DNA of 64,000 nt from Adhaeretor mobilis. GTDB lineage: Bacteria; Planctomycetota; Planctomycetia; Pirellulales; Lacipirellulaceae. The position numbers were made by a program, and so were the translations under genes. A model generated the notes under the pieces. The model ran no database searches and was not told the DNA's origin. It saw nothing but the letters and a program-made list of their open reading frames with translations. Shown here one piece after another: positions 36,231-44,651 of the stretch (position 1 is the first letter of the stretch; the number at the start of each line of letters is the position of its first letter). The stretch covers positions 4,203,178-4,267,177 of the forward strand of contig NZ_CP036263.1 of NCBI RefSeq assembly GCF_007741515.1, in the 5' to 3' direction.

Positions 36231-37619
36231 GTGGTTAGAAGCTTATTCTTCAATCGGCTGATGCCCTGGATGCTCAACGGCGCGTACGCCTGTGCAATTG
36301 GACTTGCGCTACCGTGGATCTTTTGGGCAGCATGGCAACATGGGAAGTACCGCGAGGGCTTCGCCCAGAAACTGCTCGGAATGGTCCCACGAAGGACACG
36401 TGACTCGCCCTCTATTTGGCTGCATGCGGTAAGTGTCGGCGAAGTGAATCTCCTCTCCACTCTCGTGAGAGAGCTAGTAGCCCGCCAGCCTGACCTCGAG
36501 ATCGTGATCTCCACGACCACCAAGACAGGCTATGATCTGGCCCGCAATAAATACGATAGTCACACCGTGTTCTATTGCCCGCTTGATTTCACCTGGGCAG
36601 TGCGGCGGGCAATGCGGCGCATCCGGCCACAACTGCTGGTGTTGGCGGAACTGGAATTGTGGCCAAATCTTATTGCCGCTGCAAAGAACCAAGGCGCAAA
36701 GGTCGCAATCGCGAATGGTCGGCTCAGCGAACGCAGCCACCGGGGCTATAGCCACCTACATTGGCTCGTCTCCACTGTTCTCCAGAAGATTGACGCGATC
36801 GCCGTGCAGAACGAAGCGACTGCTAAACGTTTTCTCAGCTTGAGCGCAAATCCCGCAGCAGTTCACTGCACTGGCTCGTTGAAATTTGATGGCGCAGAAA
36901 CCTACCGCCAGAACCCCCGCACTCAAGAACTAGCCAAGCTAGCGGGTATCAACTCGACCGATACCGTTCTGCTCGCCGGTAGTACCCAGGAGCCCGAAGA
37001 GCATCACGTCCTGGCCGCCTATCAGCGGCTATCGCAGGAGTATTCCACTCTACGCCTAATCCTCGTGCCACGGCATCCGCAGCGATTTGAGGAGGTAGCC
37101 GCCTTGCTCGATGACTCAGGAATTCCTTGGCAGCGACGTTCGCTGCTCGCCGCCGCCCAAACCAACGGTGCTCAAACTAACTCAGAGAAGCCGCGGGTGC
37201 TGCTGGTTGATACGATTGGGGAGCTCGGTGCGTGGTGGGGCACTGCCAAAATCGCGTTTGTGGGTGGCAGCTTCGGAAAACGGGAGGGACAGAATATGCT
37301 GGAACCCGCCGCCTATGGAGCTGCCGTGAGCTTCGGACCGCGCACCCGTAACTTCCGCGACATCGTGCGGGCGTTGCTCTCAGCCGAAGCGGCTGAAGTG
37401 CTGCGAGAGCCAGAGGATATCGAGGCCTTTACCCGGCGTTGCTTAGACGAACCGCAATGGGCCGCAGCCCTAGGCCAGCGTGCCCAGCAGGTAGTTGCAT
37501 CTCACCAAGGAGCCACGGAAAAGACTGTCGATCTGCTAGAAGAATTGCTCGACAGGTTACTCGCGACGCGGTCTTCAGCTTCCGTCGTCTCGCACGTACC
37601 GACTGAGACGGCAGCCTAG
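36231..37619 (+). CDS. waaA: 3-deoxy-D-manno-octulosonic acid transferase
   Basis: A GT-B glycosyltransferase that moves KDO from CMP-KDO to lipid A, at the inner face of the cytoplasmic membrane. It is 462 aa. An N-terminal membrane anchor (about 15-35) is followed by WLHAVSVGEVN with the conserved acidic residue, then ANGRLSERS, GSTQEPEE and FVGGSFGKREGQNMLEPAAYG, all family marks. The start is GTG at 36231 with AAGGA 9 bp upstream. Its presence shows that the organism makes a KDO-containing outer-membrane lipid. It converges on the rhomboid-like gene. Confidence 0.94.
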   Translation: MVRSLFFNRLMPWMLNGAYACAIGLALPWIFWAAWQHGKYREGFAQKLLGMVPRRTRDSPSIWLHAVSVGEVNLLSTLVRELVARQPDLEIVISTTTKTGYDLARNKYDSHTVFYCPLDFTWAVRRAMRRIRPQLLVLAELELWPNLIAAAKNQGAKVAIANGRLSERSHRGYSHLHWLVSTVLQKIDAIAVQNEATAKRFLSLSANPAAVHCTGSLKFDGAETYRQNPRTQELAKLAGINSTDTVLLAGSTQEPEEHHVLAAYQRLSQEYSTLRLILVPRHPQRFEEVAALLDDSGIPWQRRSLLAAAQTNGAQTNSEKPRVLLVDTIGELGAWWGTAKIAFVGGSFGKREGQNMLEPAAYGAAVSFGPRTRNFRDIVRALLSAEAAEVLREPEDIEAFTRRCLDEPQWAAALGQRAQQVVASHQGATEKTVDLLEELLDRLLATRSSASVVSHVPTETAA

Positions 37620-37623
37620 CTTG

Positions 37624-38478
37624 CTAGGCGTCGGCGGTGCTTTCGCTCACGAGATGCTCGTGATCCCCAATATGTTCGGGGCAATAGCACGCCTGCCCCT
37701 CGCACTGCGAGCAATATCGGAACGGTATTCTGGGGGCTTGGTTGCTGTTCATTCCGCAGACGAGACATTCGTGCATCGGACCACGTAGCTTGGGCTGGGA
37801 TTTTGCCTGAAAATCGCGTTTTCTTTTCCGGTCTGTGAGGTCCCGCAGGTGGTCGCGACCGAAGAACAGAAAGTAGTTGAGGGTCGATGCCAAGATTACT
37901 AACTGAAAAGGCCAGCGAGAGAAAACCAAGGCGTACCCATACATGAGCCAAGTCAGCAGACCCAACCACTTCAAGCGAACGGGCAGTATGAAGAAGAGAT
38001 TGAGCGTCATGTCGGGCACGGTTCTCGCCGCGCCGAGAAACAGCGTACCGAACAAAGCGGCATGAGTTCCACCTGGCACGACAACATTAACAACCTCCCA
38101 AGGAATATTCCATCCAAACCACAGGATGAAAGCCACCGCTAGGTTCGCAAAATAGCTGACCAGTAGGTAAAGGTTGTAGCGGAAGGCTCCCCAGCGTTGC
38201 TCGAGAATTGTCCCGAACATGTGCATAAGCGACCAAGCGATTAACGCGAAAATGATGACCGAAGTGGCTGGCGGCGTGAAGACGAAACTAAAGAGCCGCC
38301 ACGCTTGGCCTTCCATCACTTTGGGAATACTCAGCCGGATTATCTCGAGCGGATCGCCTTCGCCCTTTTTCGCGAAAGCAGCGATGTACAACAATGCCTG
38401 ACCGGCGATCAGCGCGATCGTGAGATTGGGAATCGCAAATCGAGAGAAGTGTTTCTCCAGCCAGCGGATTGGGGACAT
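37624..38478 (-). CDS. Rhomboid-like membrane protein without catalytic Ser, zinc-ribbon tail
   Basis: A 284-aa protein with six predicted helices in the rhomboid order: a first helix LTIALIAGQALLYI, then WRLFSFVFTPP, W-S-LMHMFGTILEQRWG (in place of HLxxNM), and GGTHAALFGTLFLG where an active rhomboid has GxSG. Neither the catalytic Ser nor a matching His helix is present, so it is probably an inactive, Derlin-like member. The tail carries CLVCG, CSQC and CYCPEH, which should bind one or two zinc ions. Role unknown; binding or chaperoning of membrane proteins is one idea. Confidence 0.82.
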   Translation of the reverse strand: MSPIRWLEKHFSRFAIPNLTIALIAGQALLYIAAFAKKGEGDPLEIIRLSIPKVMEGQAWRLFSFVFTPPATSVIIFALIAWSLMHMFGTILEQRWGAFRYNLYLLVSYFANLAVAFILWFGWNIPWEVVNVVVPGGTHAALFGTLFLGAARTVPDMTLNLFFILPVRLKWLGLLTWLMYGYALVFSRWPFQLVILASTLNYFLFFGRDHLRDLTDRKRKRDFQAKSQPKLRGPMHECLVCGMNSNQAPRIPFRYCSQCEGQACYCPEHIGDHEHLVSESTADA

Positions 38479-38554
38479 AGAAGCGCAGGCCTGCTAGGAA
38501 GCGAAATAGCTGCCAGAGAATTGGAACTGCTTGCGGCAGCAGCAAGTACGAAGA

Positions 38555-38806
38555 TCAAACAGCAGCGGAAACGCGCTCGTCACTAAGCTTGCTGTCGGTG
38601 CTACCCGGTGTGTCGGTCACAGTGACTGTCTGCGAACTTTCCTCGTCATCCTGCTTGAGCATGACATGTAGCACGCCAAATAGGGCAGCCACGCCCAACC
38701 ACATGGCCGGGTAAGCCAGCATGACGGGTCCCCGTAGCATGACGCCGGCAACGCACCACGCTATAAATATTACGGGAATTGAGACTTTTAGGCTGGGAAG
38801 CTGCAT
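38555..38806 (-). CDS. Small two-helix membrane protein
   Basis: An 83-aa protein from the ATG at 38806 (MQLPSLKVSIPVIF). Two hydrophobic helices (about 8-24 and 30-48) precede an acidic, Ser/Thr-rich tail of 35 residues. A longer frame to 38878 adds a polar stretch without support. It shares the strand with the rhomboid-like gene 76 bp downstream and may be in its operon. No family recognised. Confidence 0.68.
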   Translation of the reverse strand: MQLPSLKVSIPVIFIAWCVAGVMLRGPVMLAYPAMWLGVAALFGVLHVMLKQDDEESSQTVTVTDTPGSTDSKLSDERVSAAV

Positions 38807-39128
38807 CGCAATTGTGTCTTTCGAGTGCCAACCGTGAGCTGAGCCGCGGCCAGAAGGAATTCGATGATAATATTTCAATAACTCGCCATCATAAACCCCA
38901 ATCGACCGCAGGCAATTACCAGTGGCCGACTGGGCCGGTTATTCTCTTATTATTCCGGAAACTCGCGGTTCTGAAAACAGAAGATATGGACGATGAGTTG
39001 AGATTCTAGGGTTTTCTCCCTTGGTGCAAGTGCCCACTCGCAGCTGCTACCCTATCACACTTTTGGGACGCTCCCTCGACGGTGCCGCTCCCGAAGTATG
39101 TCGGACCACGTTATACTTCCCTTTAATT
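38807..39128. other. Divergent intergenic region before the ABC-2 operon
   Basis: About 320 bp between the small membrane protein and the ABC ATPase. It should hold two divergent promoters. A TTATACT element near 39112, about 15 bp before the ATPase ATG, could be a -10 box, but no matching -35 box is clear and the leader would be very short. Nothing else stands out. Confidence 0.4.
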
Positions 39129-40157
39129 ATGAACGCTATTGAAATCCGTGGCCTTGAGAAGTCCTATCGCGTCTACCAGAAGCAAGAGGGGCTGCTCGCT
39201 TCTTTGACTGGGTTATTCCAACGCGAATATCGCGATGTAAATGCCGTCAAAGGCATCGACCTGGACGTCCAGAAGGGCGAATTTGTGGCCTTCCTGGGGC
39301 CCAACGGGGCGGGCAAGACCACGACGCTCAAGCTTCTCTCTGGAGTAATCAGTCCCAGCGGCGGACGGGCGACCGTGCTAGGACACGTTCCCTGGGAGCG
39401 CGAAAACTCCTACCGCCGGAAATTTGCCCTCGTCATGGGGCAGAAAAACCAGCTCTGGTGGGACCTGCCTGCGCAGGAATCTTTCAAACTGCATCAGCAA
39501 ATCTACCGAATCGACTCGCAAAAATTCAACAACACCCGAGATGAATTAGTCGACTTGCTTGATGTACGTAATCTGCTTGGGCAGCCCGTCCGTGAGTTGT
39601 CGCTCGGCGAACGCATGAAGATGGAGCTCACAGCCGCCCTCTTGCATTCGCCGGAGGTTCTTTTCCTCGACGAGCCCACCATCGGTCTCGATGTAATTGC
39701 CCAGCACAACATCCAGAAGTTTCTCAAACACTACCAGCAAGTCCGCGGCATCACAATCTTGCTCACCAGCCACTACATGAAAGACATTGCCGCTTTGTGC
39801 AAACGAGTCGTCATGATCGCCGACGGTGAGATTATGTACGACGGTTCGCTGGAGGGGATCATCGACCAGTTCAGCGGGCATAAGGTCCTCACACTCCAGT
39901 TTGCCGAAGAGCGAATGCCCAGTGATTTGTCTCATTACGGCGAAGTTTTGGAAATTGTAGAACCCAAAGCAAAACTGCGAGTCGAACGTGGCGAGATCGC
40001 CGGCGTGCTTTCATCCGTGTTAGCAAGCCATAGTGTCGCGGACGTGAGCGTAGAAGATCCGCCGTTGGAGGACGTAATCGCAGATCTGTTCAAGCAGTCT
40101 ACGAACAAACAGGCGGAAACGAAGGCCGCTGCTGCCCAAGCCACAATCGGAAAATAA
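39129..40157 (+). CDS. ABC-2 exporter ATP-binding protein
   Basis: The ATPase of a three-gene ABC-2 system, 342 aa from the ATG at 39129. Walker A is GPNGAGKTT (near residue 60), the signature LSLGERMKMEL, and Walker B LFLDEPTIGLDV, with an H-loop LTSHYMKD. The variant signature LSLGER in place of LSGGQ is typical of the NatA-like group that pairs with DUF990/ABC2_membrane_6 permeases. The two permeases follow at once. A frame from 39021 would add 36 residues without support. Confidence 0.94.
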   Translation: MNAIEIRGLEKSYRVYQKQEGLLASLTGLFQREYRDVNAVKGIDLDVQKGEFVAFLGPNGAGKTTTLKLLSGVISPSGGRATVLGHVPWERENSYRRKFALVMGQKNQLWWDLPAQESFKLHQQIYRIDSQKFNNTRDELVDLLDVRNLLGQPVRELSLGERMKMELTAALLHSPEVLFLDEPTIGLDVIAQHNIQKFLKHYQQVRGITILLTSHYMKDIAALCKRVVMIADGEIMYDGSLEGIIDQFSGHKVLTLQFAEERMPSDLSHYGEVLEIVEPKAKLRVERGEIAGVLSSVLASHSVADVSVEDPPLEDVIADLFKQSTNKQAETKAAAAQATIGK

Positions 40158-40175
40158 AGAAGTCCTAGAGTCGTC

Positions 40176-40991
40176 ATGGTAGCTCGCGTTCAAACCTGGT
40201 GGACTATTCTCAAGATTTGTCTTGAGGAGCGCCTCGTGTATCGCGGCGACTTTGCGCTGGGAACTCTCATGCGGTTCTTGCCCATCGTGACACAGATTTT
40301 CCTGTGGACAGCTGTGTTCGCCTCCGCAGCCGGCAATACGATCGAGGGCTACACCTCGGAAACCATCATCGCTTACTATTTGCTAACGATGCTGGGCCGA
40401 GCGTTTTCCAGCATGCCTGGATTAGCCTCGGGAATCGCGAAACAAGTACGCGAGGGCGAGATCAAGAAGTTCCTCATACAACCAATCGACTTGCTCGGTT
40501 ATCTGCTGCTTGCTCGCATCGCTCATAAGTTGGTGTACTACACGGTCGCCGCCGGGCCTTTCGCCTTGGTGTTTTACCTGTGTGGCGATTACTTCCCGCC
40601 ATTTCCCGGTATGCAGGTGTTCACAGCATTCATCATTTCGCTATTGCTGGGGTTCGCGCTAGGTTTCTTCTTAGAAGCATCCATGGGCCTCGTTGCCTTT
40701 TGGTTCCTGGAGGTTACCTCGCTACTATTTGTCTACATGCTGTTTAACTTTTTCTGCTCCGGGCATATGTTCCCGCTGGATTTCCTTCCCGAGCCCTATT
40801 TTACGCTCGTCAATTTCCTGCCACTGAAATACCTAGCCTACTACCCAGCAGCCATCTACCTCGGAAAAGTGCCGCCCGAGGAACTGTGGCAAGGCTTGCT
40901 CATTGAAACCGGCTGGGTCGTATTCTTCATCATCCTGAGTCGATACCTGATGAACGCTGGCTACAACCGCTACAGCGGCTTCGGCGGGTAG
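40176..40991 (+). CDS. ABC-2 permease (DUF990 type), first subunit
   Basis: A 271-aa permease with six predicted helices. It has LEERLVYRGDFALGTLMRFLPI at the start (here a short motif RLVYRGDF) and the family's GEIKKFLIQPIDLLGY segment near residue 100. It starts 18 bp after the ATPase. With the second permease it should form a heterodimeric exporter. Relatives export daunorubicin-like compounds, viologens or lipids; the substrate here cannot be told. Confidence 0.9.
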   Translation: MVARVQTWWTILKICLEERLVYRGDFALGTLMRFLPIVTQIFLWTAVFASAAGNTIEGYTSETIIAYYLLTMLGRAFSSMPGLASGIAKQVREGEIKKFLIQPIDLLGYLLLARIAHKLVYYTVAAGPFALVFYLCGDYFPPFPGMQVFTAFIISLLLGFALGFFLEASMGLVAFWFLEVTSLLFVYMLFNFFCSGHMFPLDFLPEPYFTLVNFLPLKYLAYYPAAIYLGKVPPEELWQGLLIETGWVVFFIILSRYLMNAGYNRYSGFGG

Positions 40992-41133
40992 GAAATGTTC
41001 GATGTGAGATGTAGGAAGGTAGATGTGATCATTCATGGCCCGTAATGCAATTCCTTCCGTATAGAATTCGCTGCCCAACAAAGCTCGCCCAGAAGCACTT
41101 GTTCCTTCCAACATCAAACTTCACACATCCGCT

Positions 41134-41970
41134 ATGCATCCTTCCTACCTTGGCGTATTTCTGACTTTTGCTCGGAATAGCCTTATCCGCGATATGACCT
41201 TCAGGACCAATTTCCTGATCGAAGTCGTATCGAGTATGTCGTGGATGATTATGAACCTGGGGTTTTACACGCTCGTTTATCAGTTTACGCCCGATATCGA
41301 GGGCTGGGGCAAGTACGAGTTCTTCGTGTTCATCGCTACTACGATGTTCGTGAACAGCCTGGTGCAAGCCTTCTTCATGCCGAACGCTCAAGAATTAAGC
41401 GAGCTGGTGCGCACCGGCGGGCTTGACTTTGCACTACTCAAGCCGATCGATACGCAATTCCTGGTTTCGCTGCGTCGTGTGAATTGGTCTTCGCTGGGCA
41501 ATTTTTTCGTGGCGTTGGTGCTACTGGTTTACGCACTCCCACGGATTGAGAACTTCCAGCTTTTCTGGTGGCAAATATTGCTCTACCCATTCTATGTGCT
41601 GATGGGAGTACTCATTCTCTATAGCATCATGATCACGCTGGCCGCAACCAGCATTTGGCTGGGCAGGAACCAGTCGCTCTACGATTTCTGGTTCTACATC
41701 ACGAACTTCTCACGCTACCCGATGGAAATCTACAGAGGTAGCTATGGAGAGCCCTTGCGCAACGCATTCACATTTGTGATACCGATTCTCGTGGTGATCA
41801 ACGTCCCAGCGAAGATTCTTGCCAAGCCGTTCAACTCCCAGGGAGGCGGCATGGCAGCCGACTGGCGTTTCCTTGCCCTGTTTACGCTTTTCGCTACTGC
41901 CGCATCGCTCATCTTTAGTCGCTGGATCTTTAAGAAGGCGCTAGGAAGTTATCGTAGTGCGAGCAGCTGA
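41134..41970 (+). CDS. ABC-2 permease (DUF990 type), second subunit
   Basis: A 278-aa permease with six helices. RDMTFRTNFLIEVVSSMSW and later TGGLDFALLKPIDTQFLVS are the same landmarks as in the first permease (short cytoplasmic segment before helix 3), so the two are paralogs. It lies 142 bp after the first permease; this spacer may hold an internal promoter or a hairpin, but I see none clearly. It completes the exporter operon. Confidence 0.9.
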   Translation: MHPSYLGVFLTFARNSLIRDMTFRTNFLIEVVSSMSWMIMNLGFYTLVYQFTPDIEGWGKYEFFVFIATTMFVNSLVQAFFMPNAQELSELVRTGGLDFALLKPIDTQFLVSLRRVNWSSLGNFFVALVLLVYALPRIENFQLFWWQILLYPFYVLMGVLILYSIMITLAATSIWLGRNQSLYDFWFYITNFSRYPMEIYRGSYGEPLRNAFTFVIPILVVINVPAKILAKPFNSQGGGMAADWRFLALFTLFATAASLIFSRWIFKKALGSYRSASS

Positions 41971-42044
41971 AGTACGCTCTGGCCAATGAACTGGTGGCAT
42001 AAATTTGGGAAGGGCAGCCTGCTCACTCAGTGACCTTGCTTCCA

Positions 42045-42272
42045 TCAAAGTAAATCCCTATCTGGGTTAATATCCCATAACGCGATTTCTTGGAGTGGTA
42101 TGCCGAATACCTCAGCTTGTGCCTGCATGAGGGACACAATCTCGTAATAAGCCGCCAGATAACCTAAGTCAAAATGATCTTCTGATGATGCACTGATTTT
42201 TGCCTTCAGTGCACTTTCTTTAACCAAGTGCCCAAGATCAAGCAAGTAATTGATAGCCGTTGAGTTTGTCAT
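42045..42272 (-). CDS. Orphan small helical protein in an A+T-rich patch
   Basis: A 75-aa soluble, mostly helical protein (MTNSTAINYLLDLGHLVKES and so on) with no motif I recognise. Its local G+C is visibly lower than in its neighbours, and codon choice differs. GAAAGTGA lies about 9 bp before the ATG. The next sequence upstream on the same strand is a frameshifted relic. Together they look like a small accessory insert between the ABC-2 operon and cysE. Confidence 0.65.
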   Translation of the reverse strand: MTNSTAINYLLDLGHLVKESALKAKISASSEDHFDLGYLAAYYEIVSLMQAQAEVFGIPLQEIALWDINPDRDLL

Positions 42273-42497
42273 GTATCAATTCACTTTCTGCAAAGGCCCC
42301 CTAAAAGCAGAGAAACTCAATCTCCCATCACGGTAACGGTGAGCGTACGCTTCCGAAGAAAGCGCCCTGCCAACATGGATATATTTGACTTGATCGTCAT
42401 TTCCTTTCACGCCGTTCCCTTGCCTCGTAGACCTTCCCTAGCTGCGACAACCAAGCCACATCACCTTGCTCGGCTCGTTTTTCATGTAGCGAAGGAG

Positions 42498-42708
42498 TTA
42501 AACCGTTCCCGACTTGTAGCACGGTTTGCTGGGATCATCGCCAGGGATCACCATACCGACATCAACAAGTTGCTGCAGGGTGTCGAATAGCTTTCCGATA
42601 GGTGTCGCCCACAGCAAGACATTGCCAGAGCCCAACTATTAGCGTATCCCAATCCGCCAGAGTACTGGAATCACCAACCGATGGTTGCGCGGACAGGTAG
42701 TCTCCAAA
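42498..42708 (-). pseudogene. Frameshifted relic of an unknown gene
   Basis: On the minus strand a frame opens after a TGA at 42709-42711 and reads FGDYLSAQPS, then DTLIVGLWQCLAVGDTYRKA, before losing its character near 42600. A second frame takes over with LFDTLQQLVDVGMVIPGDDP and KPCYKSGTV and ends at the TAA at 42498-42500. Each half looks like real protein while its alternative frames do not. A single frameshift around 42588-42605 would join them into one C-terminal fragment of about 70 aa. No start codon is in place. The family is unknown to me. Confidence 0.55.
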
Positions 42709-42803
42709 TCACGCGTGTCCCGAGATTGTAAGCCCTTGGACTGTCAACTTGCCGGCGATCGCAATTCTCAGAGAAAATGATCTACGTGGATATTTCTTCG
42801 CAT

Positions 42804-43733
42804 CTAAGCATTCGATTCGGCGCGCATCTTGAGTTTGGGCTTCTCCAGTAGCACAGTCGTGTGAGGTTCAACACTATACGTGAGCCACACACTTGAGCCA
42901 ATCACCGAATCATGCCCGACTATGGTCTCGCCGCCGAGAATCGTGGCGTTCGCATAGACAACCACGCCGTTCTGGATGGTGGGATGACGCTTCTGGTCGC
43001 GTACTAAGTTTCCCTTACCATCCGTAGGGAAGCTCAAGGCTCCTAGTGTGACACCCTGATAAAGTTTCACGTGATCGCCAATGTCACATGTTTCACCCAC
43101 CACGACACCAGTGCCGTGATCGATAAAGAAGTACTTACCGATCGTGGCACCAGGATGAATGTCGATACCGGTGCGCATGTGGGCCCACTCGCTCATCATT
43201 CGCGGGATGAATGGTATCTCCAACTGATAGAGTAAGTTCGCCAAGCGGTACACCGTGATCGCTTCCAGCCCCGGGTAGCAAAAGATCACTTCGTCGGGCG
43301 ACTTGCAGGCTGGGTCGCCGTCGTAGGCAGCTTGCACGTCGGTCGCGAGCAACTCGCGCATGCGCGGTAGTTCCCCTAGGAACTGTAGCGTCTTGGCTTG
43401 GCCGAGTGCTTCGTAATCGACATCGCCGTCGCATTCGCTAGTTGCGCCCGCTTCATGCCGCAGCGCCCGGCCGATCTGGCGGGTAAGCCGATCATGCAAC
43501 CGATCGATCACTTCACCCACGTAGTACTGCACGTTGCCATGGTGCAAGCCCTCGCGCCGGCGATATCCAGGGTAGATGATCTCAGTGAGTTCTTGAACGG
43601 TTTCAATGACTTCTTCGTAATTGGGGAGTGGGCAATGATCAAGGTGATTGATCGTGCCCAGTTCCTCGTAGGTCTGCACCAAGCGTTCGGTGATATCGGG
43701 GAGTTGGTCTTTAAGACTGAAATCGGTAGCCAT
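42804..43733 (-). CDS. cysE: Serine O-acetyltransferase (EpsC-type)
   Basis: Makes O-acetylserine from serine and acetyl-CoA, the first step of cysteine synthesis. It is 309 aa. The N-terminal helical half (LNxDIxxxxxxDPA-like in this long type, here [15 protein letters not shown]) is followed by [49 protein letters not shown] and VTLGALSF, the left-handed hexapeptide helix with catalytic His/Asp. The long N-terminus is the EpsC variant. The upstream region carries a hairpin cluster. Confidence 0.93.
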   Translation of the reverse strand: MATDFSLKDQLPDITERLVQTYEELGTINHLDHCPLPNYEEVIETVQELTEIIYPGYRRREGLHHGNVQYYVGEVIDRLHDRLTRQIGRALRHEAGATSECDGDVDYEALGQAKTLQFLGELPRMRELLATDVQAAYDGDPACKSPDEVIFCYPGLEAITVYRLANLLYQLEIPFIPRMMSEWAHMRTGIDIHPGATIGKYFFIDHGTGVVVGETCDIGDHVKLYQGVTLGALSFPTDGKGNLVRDQKRHPTIQNGVVVYANATILGGETIVGHDSVIGSSVWLTYSVEPHTTVLLEKPKLKMRAESNA

Positions 43734-44253
43734 TGCAATAATTCCCTAGCGCCACTCGTCGGAAGCGGCCTGCAAAAGTGTGAGCGAGTATGGGGGGACG
43801 CAGAACAGCGCCGCCGCAGGCAAGAGATCCCGGCCTTACGCCGGGACGATACAGAGACAGCCACGGGTTGTGGGAAACCCTTGAGAAGCTGGTTGTTGGT
43901 AGGGCTGAAACATGATGACTCGGGCAGTTCAGCCCGTTGATGACAGTCTCGCAATTAATAAGCGACGCATAGGAAGCGACTCAGTGGTTCGCTGAAAGGT
44001 TCATTCGGCGATCCGCTCCTACCGAGTTTAACTATTCTACCGGCTCGATGGGAAGCAAGCGCCATCGGACTGATGCCCGTCGACCACAAAATACCACACA
44101 AAAATAAGGGCCAGGTCGACATTTCCCCCCCGAACGAATGATACCTTTTAGGTAGAGCCTACTGCGAATGGCCTGCCCAAGGGTAAGCCTTTCCAGCCTT
44201 TTCGACCTTTCCGGGTCAAATCAGGGCTCTCCGTCTCATCGGGGGACAATATC
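43734..44253. other. Intergenic region with hairpin cluster
   Basis: About 520 bp between cysE and a small membrane protein gene, divergent. It holds the three-hairpin cluster at 43828-43935, listed separately. The minus-strand frame at 43508-43954 is mostly an antisense shadow of cysE and has no protein character in this part. No promoter could be assigned. Confidence 0.5.
43828..43935. repeat. Cluster of three hairpins, possible REP-like element
   Basis: Three inverted repeats follow one another: TCCCGGC-CTTAC-GCCGGGA (43828-43846, perfect 7-bp stem), GGGTT/AACCC near 43865-43880, and GGGCTGAA/TTCAGCCC (43902-43935, perfect 8-bp stem with an 18-nt loop). Such clusters in intergenic DNA are typical of REP/BIME elements moved by RAYT transposases, of which a fragment is present at 7.3 kb. 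A second copy is not visible in this window, so the REP call is tentative. Confidence 0.4.
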
Positions 44254-44649
44254 GTGGCTTTCTCCATCGCCGGACTCGATCCGCAACTTGCCTTTGTACT
44301 ACTTGCTCCGCCAGCCTTGGCCGGTGCAGCCTGGGCGTTGCGCATCGCATGCGTGCTTAGTCTGACCAAAGCGCCAGGCCTTTGGCATTCGTTGGTCTTG
44401 GTGTTTACTCTCGCAATTGCGAACGGTGCTATGCAATTCTACTTAGGCGTCACACATACACAGCTAGGATTCAGCTCCCAGTACGTGTTGCCAGCGATCA
44501 TCAATGCGATGGTGCTAACTTTCGGTTTGCCCGTAAACCCCGTATCAGGCCTCATGGTCGCGATCGTCCACGCCTGTATCTGCGGCTTGGTCTATCTGGT
44601 CGGGGTAACCGTTGCCGTTGGGCTATTCAATATGCCGGGCAGTTTTTGA
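44254..44649 (+). CDS. Small multi-pass membrane protein
   Basis: A 131-aa protein starting with GTG at 44254, with GGGGGA about 8 bp upstream. Four predicted helices cover most of it (about 12-35, 43-60, 77-93 and 101-122), and a conserved-looking GLPVNPVSGLMVAIVH lies before the last. I do not recognise a family. It converges on tatC with a gap of only 2 bp. Confidence 0.72.
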   Translation: MAFSIAGLDPQLAFVLLAPPALAGAAWALRIACVLSLTKAPGLWHSLVLVFTLAIANGAMQFYLGVTHTQLGFSSQYVLPAIINAMVLTFGLPVNPVSGLMVAIVHACICGLVYLVGVTVAVGLFNMPGSF

Positions 44650-44651
44650 GA

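Noticed and set aside
42339..42590. 83-aa plus-strand frame in the A+T-richer patch
   Set aside because: It is antisense to the frameshifted relic, which reads better as protein on the other strand.
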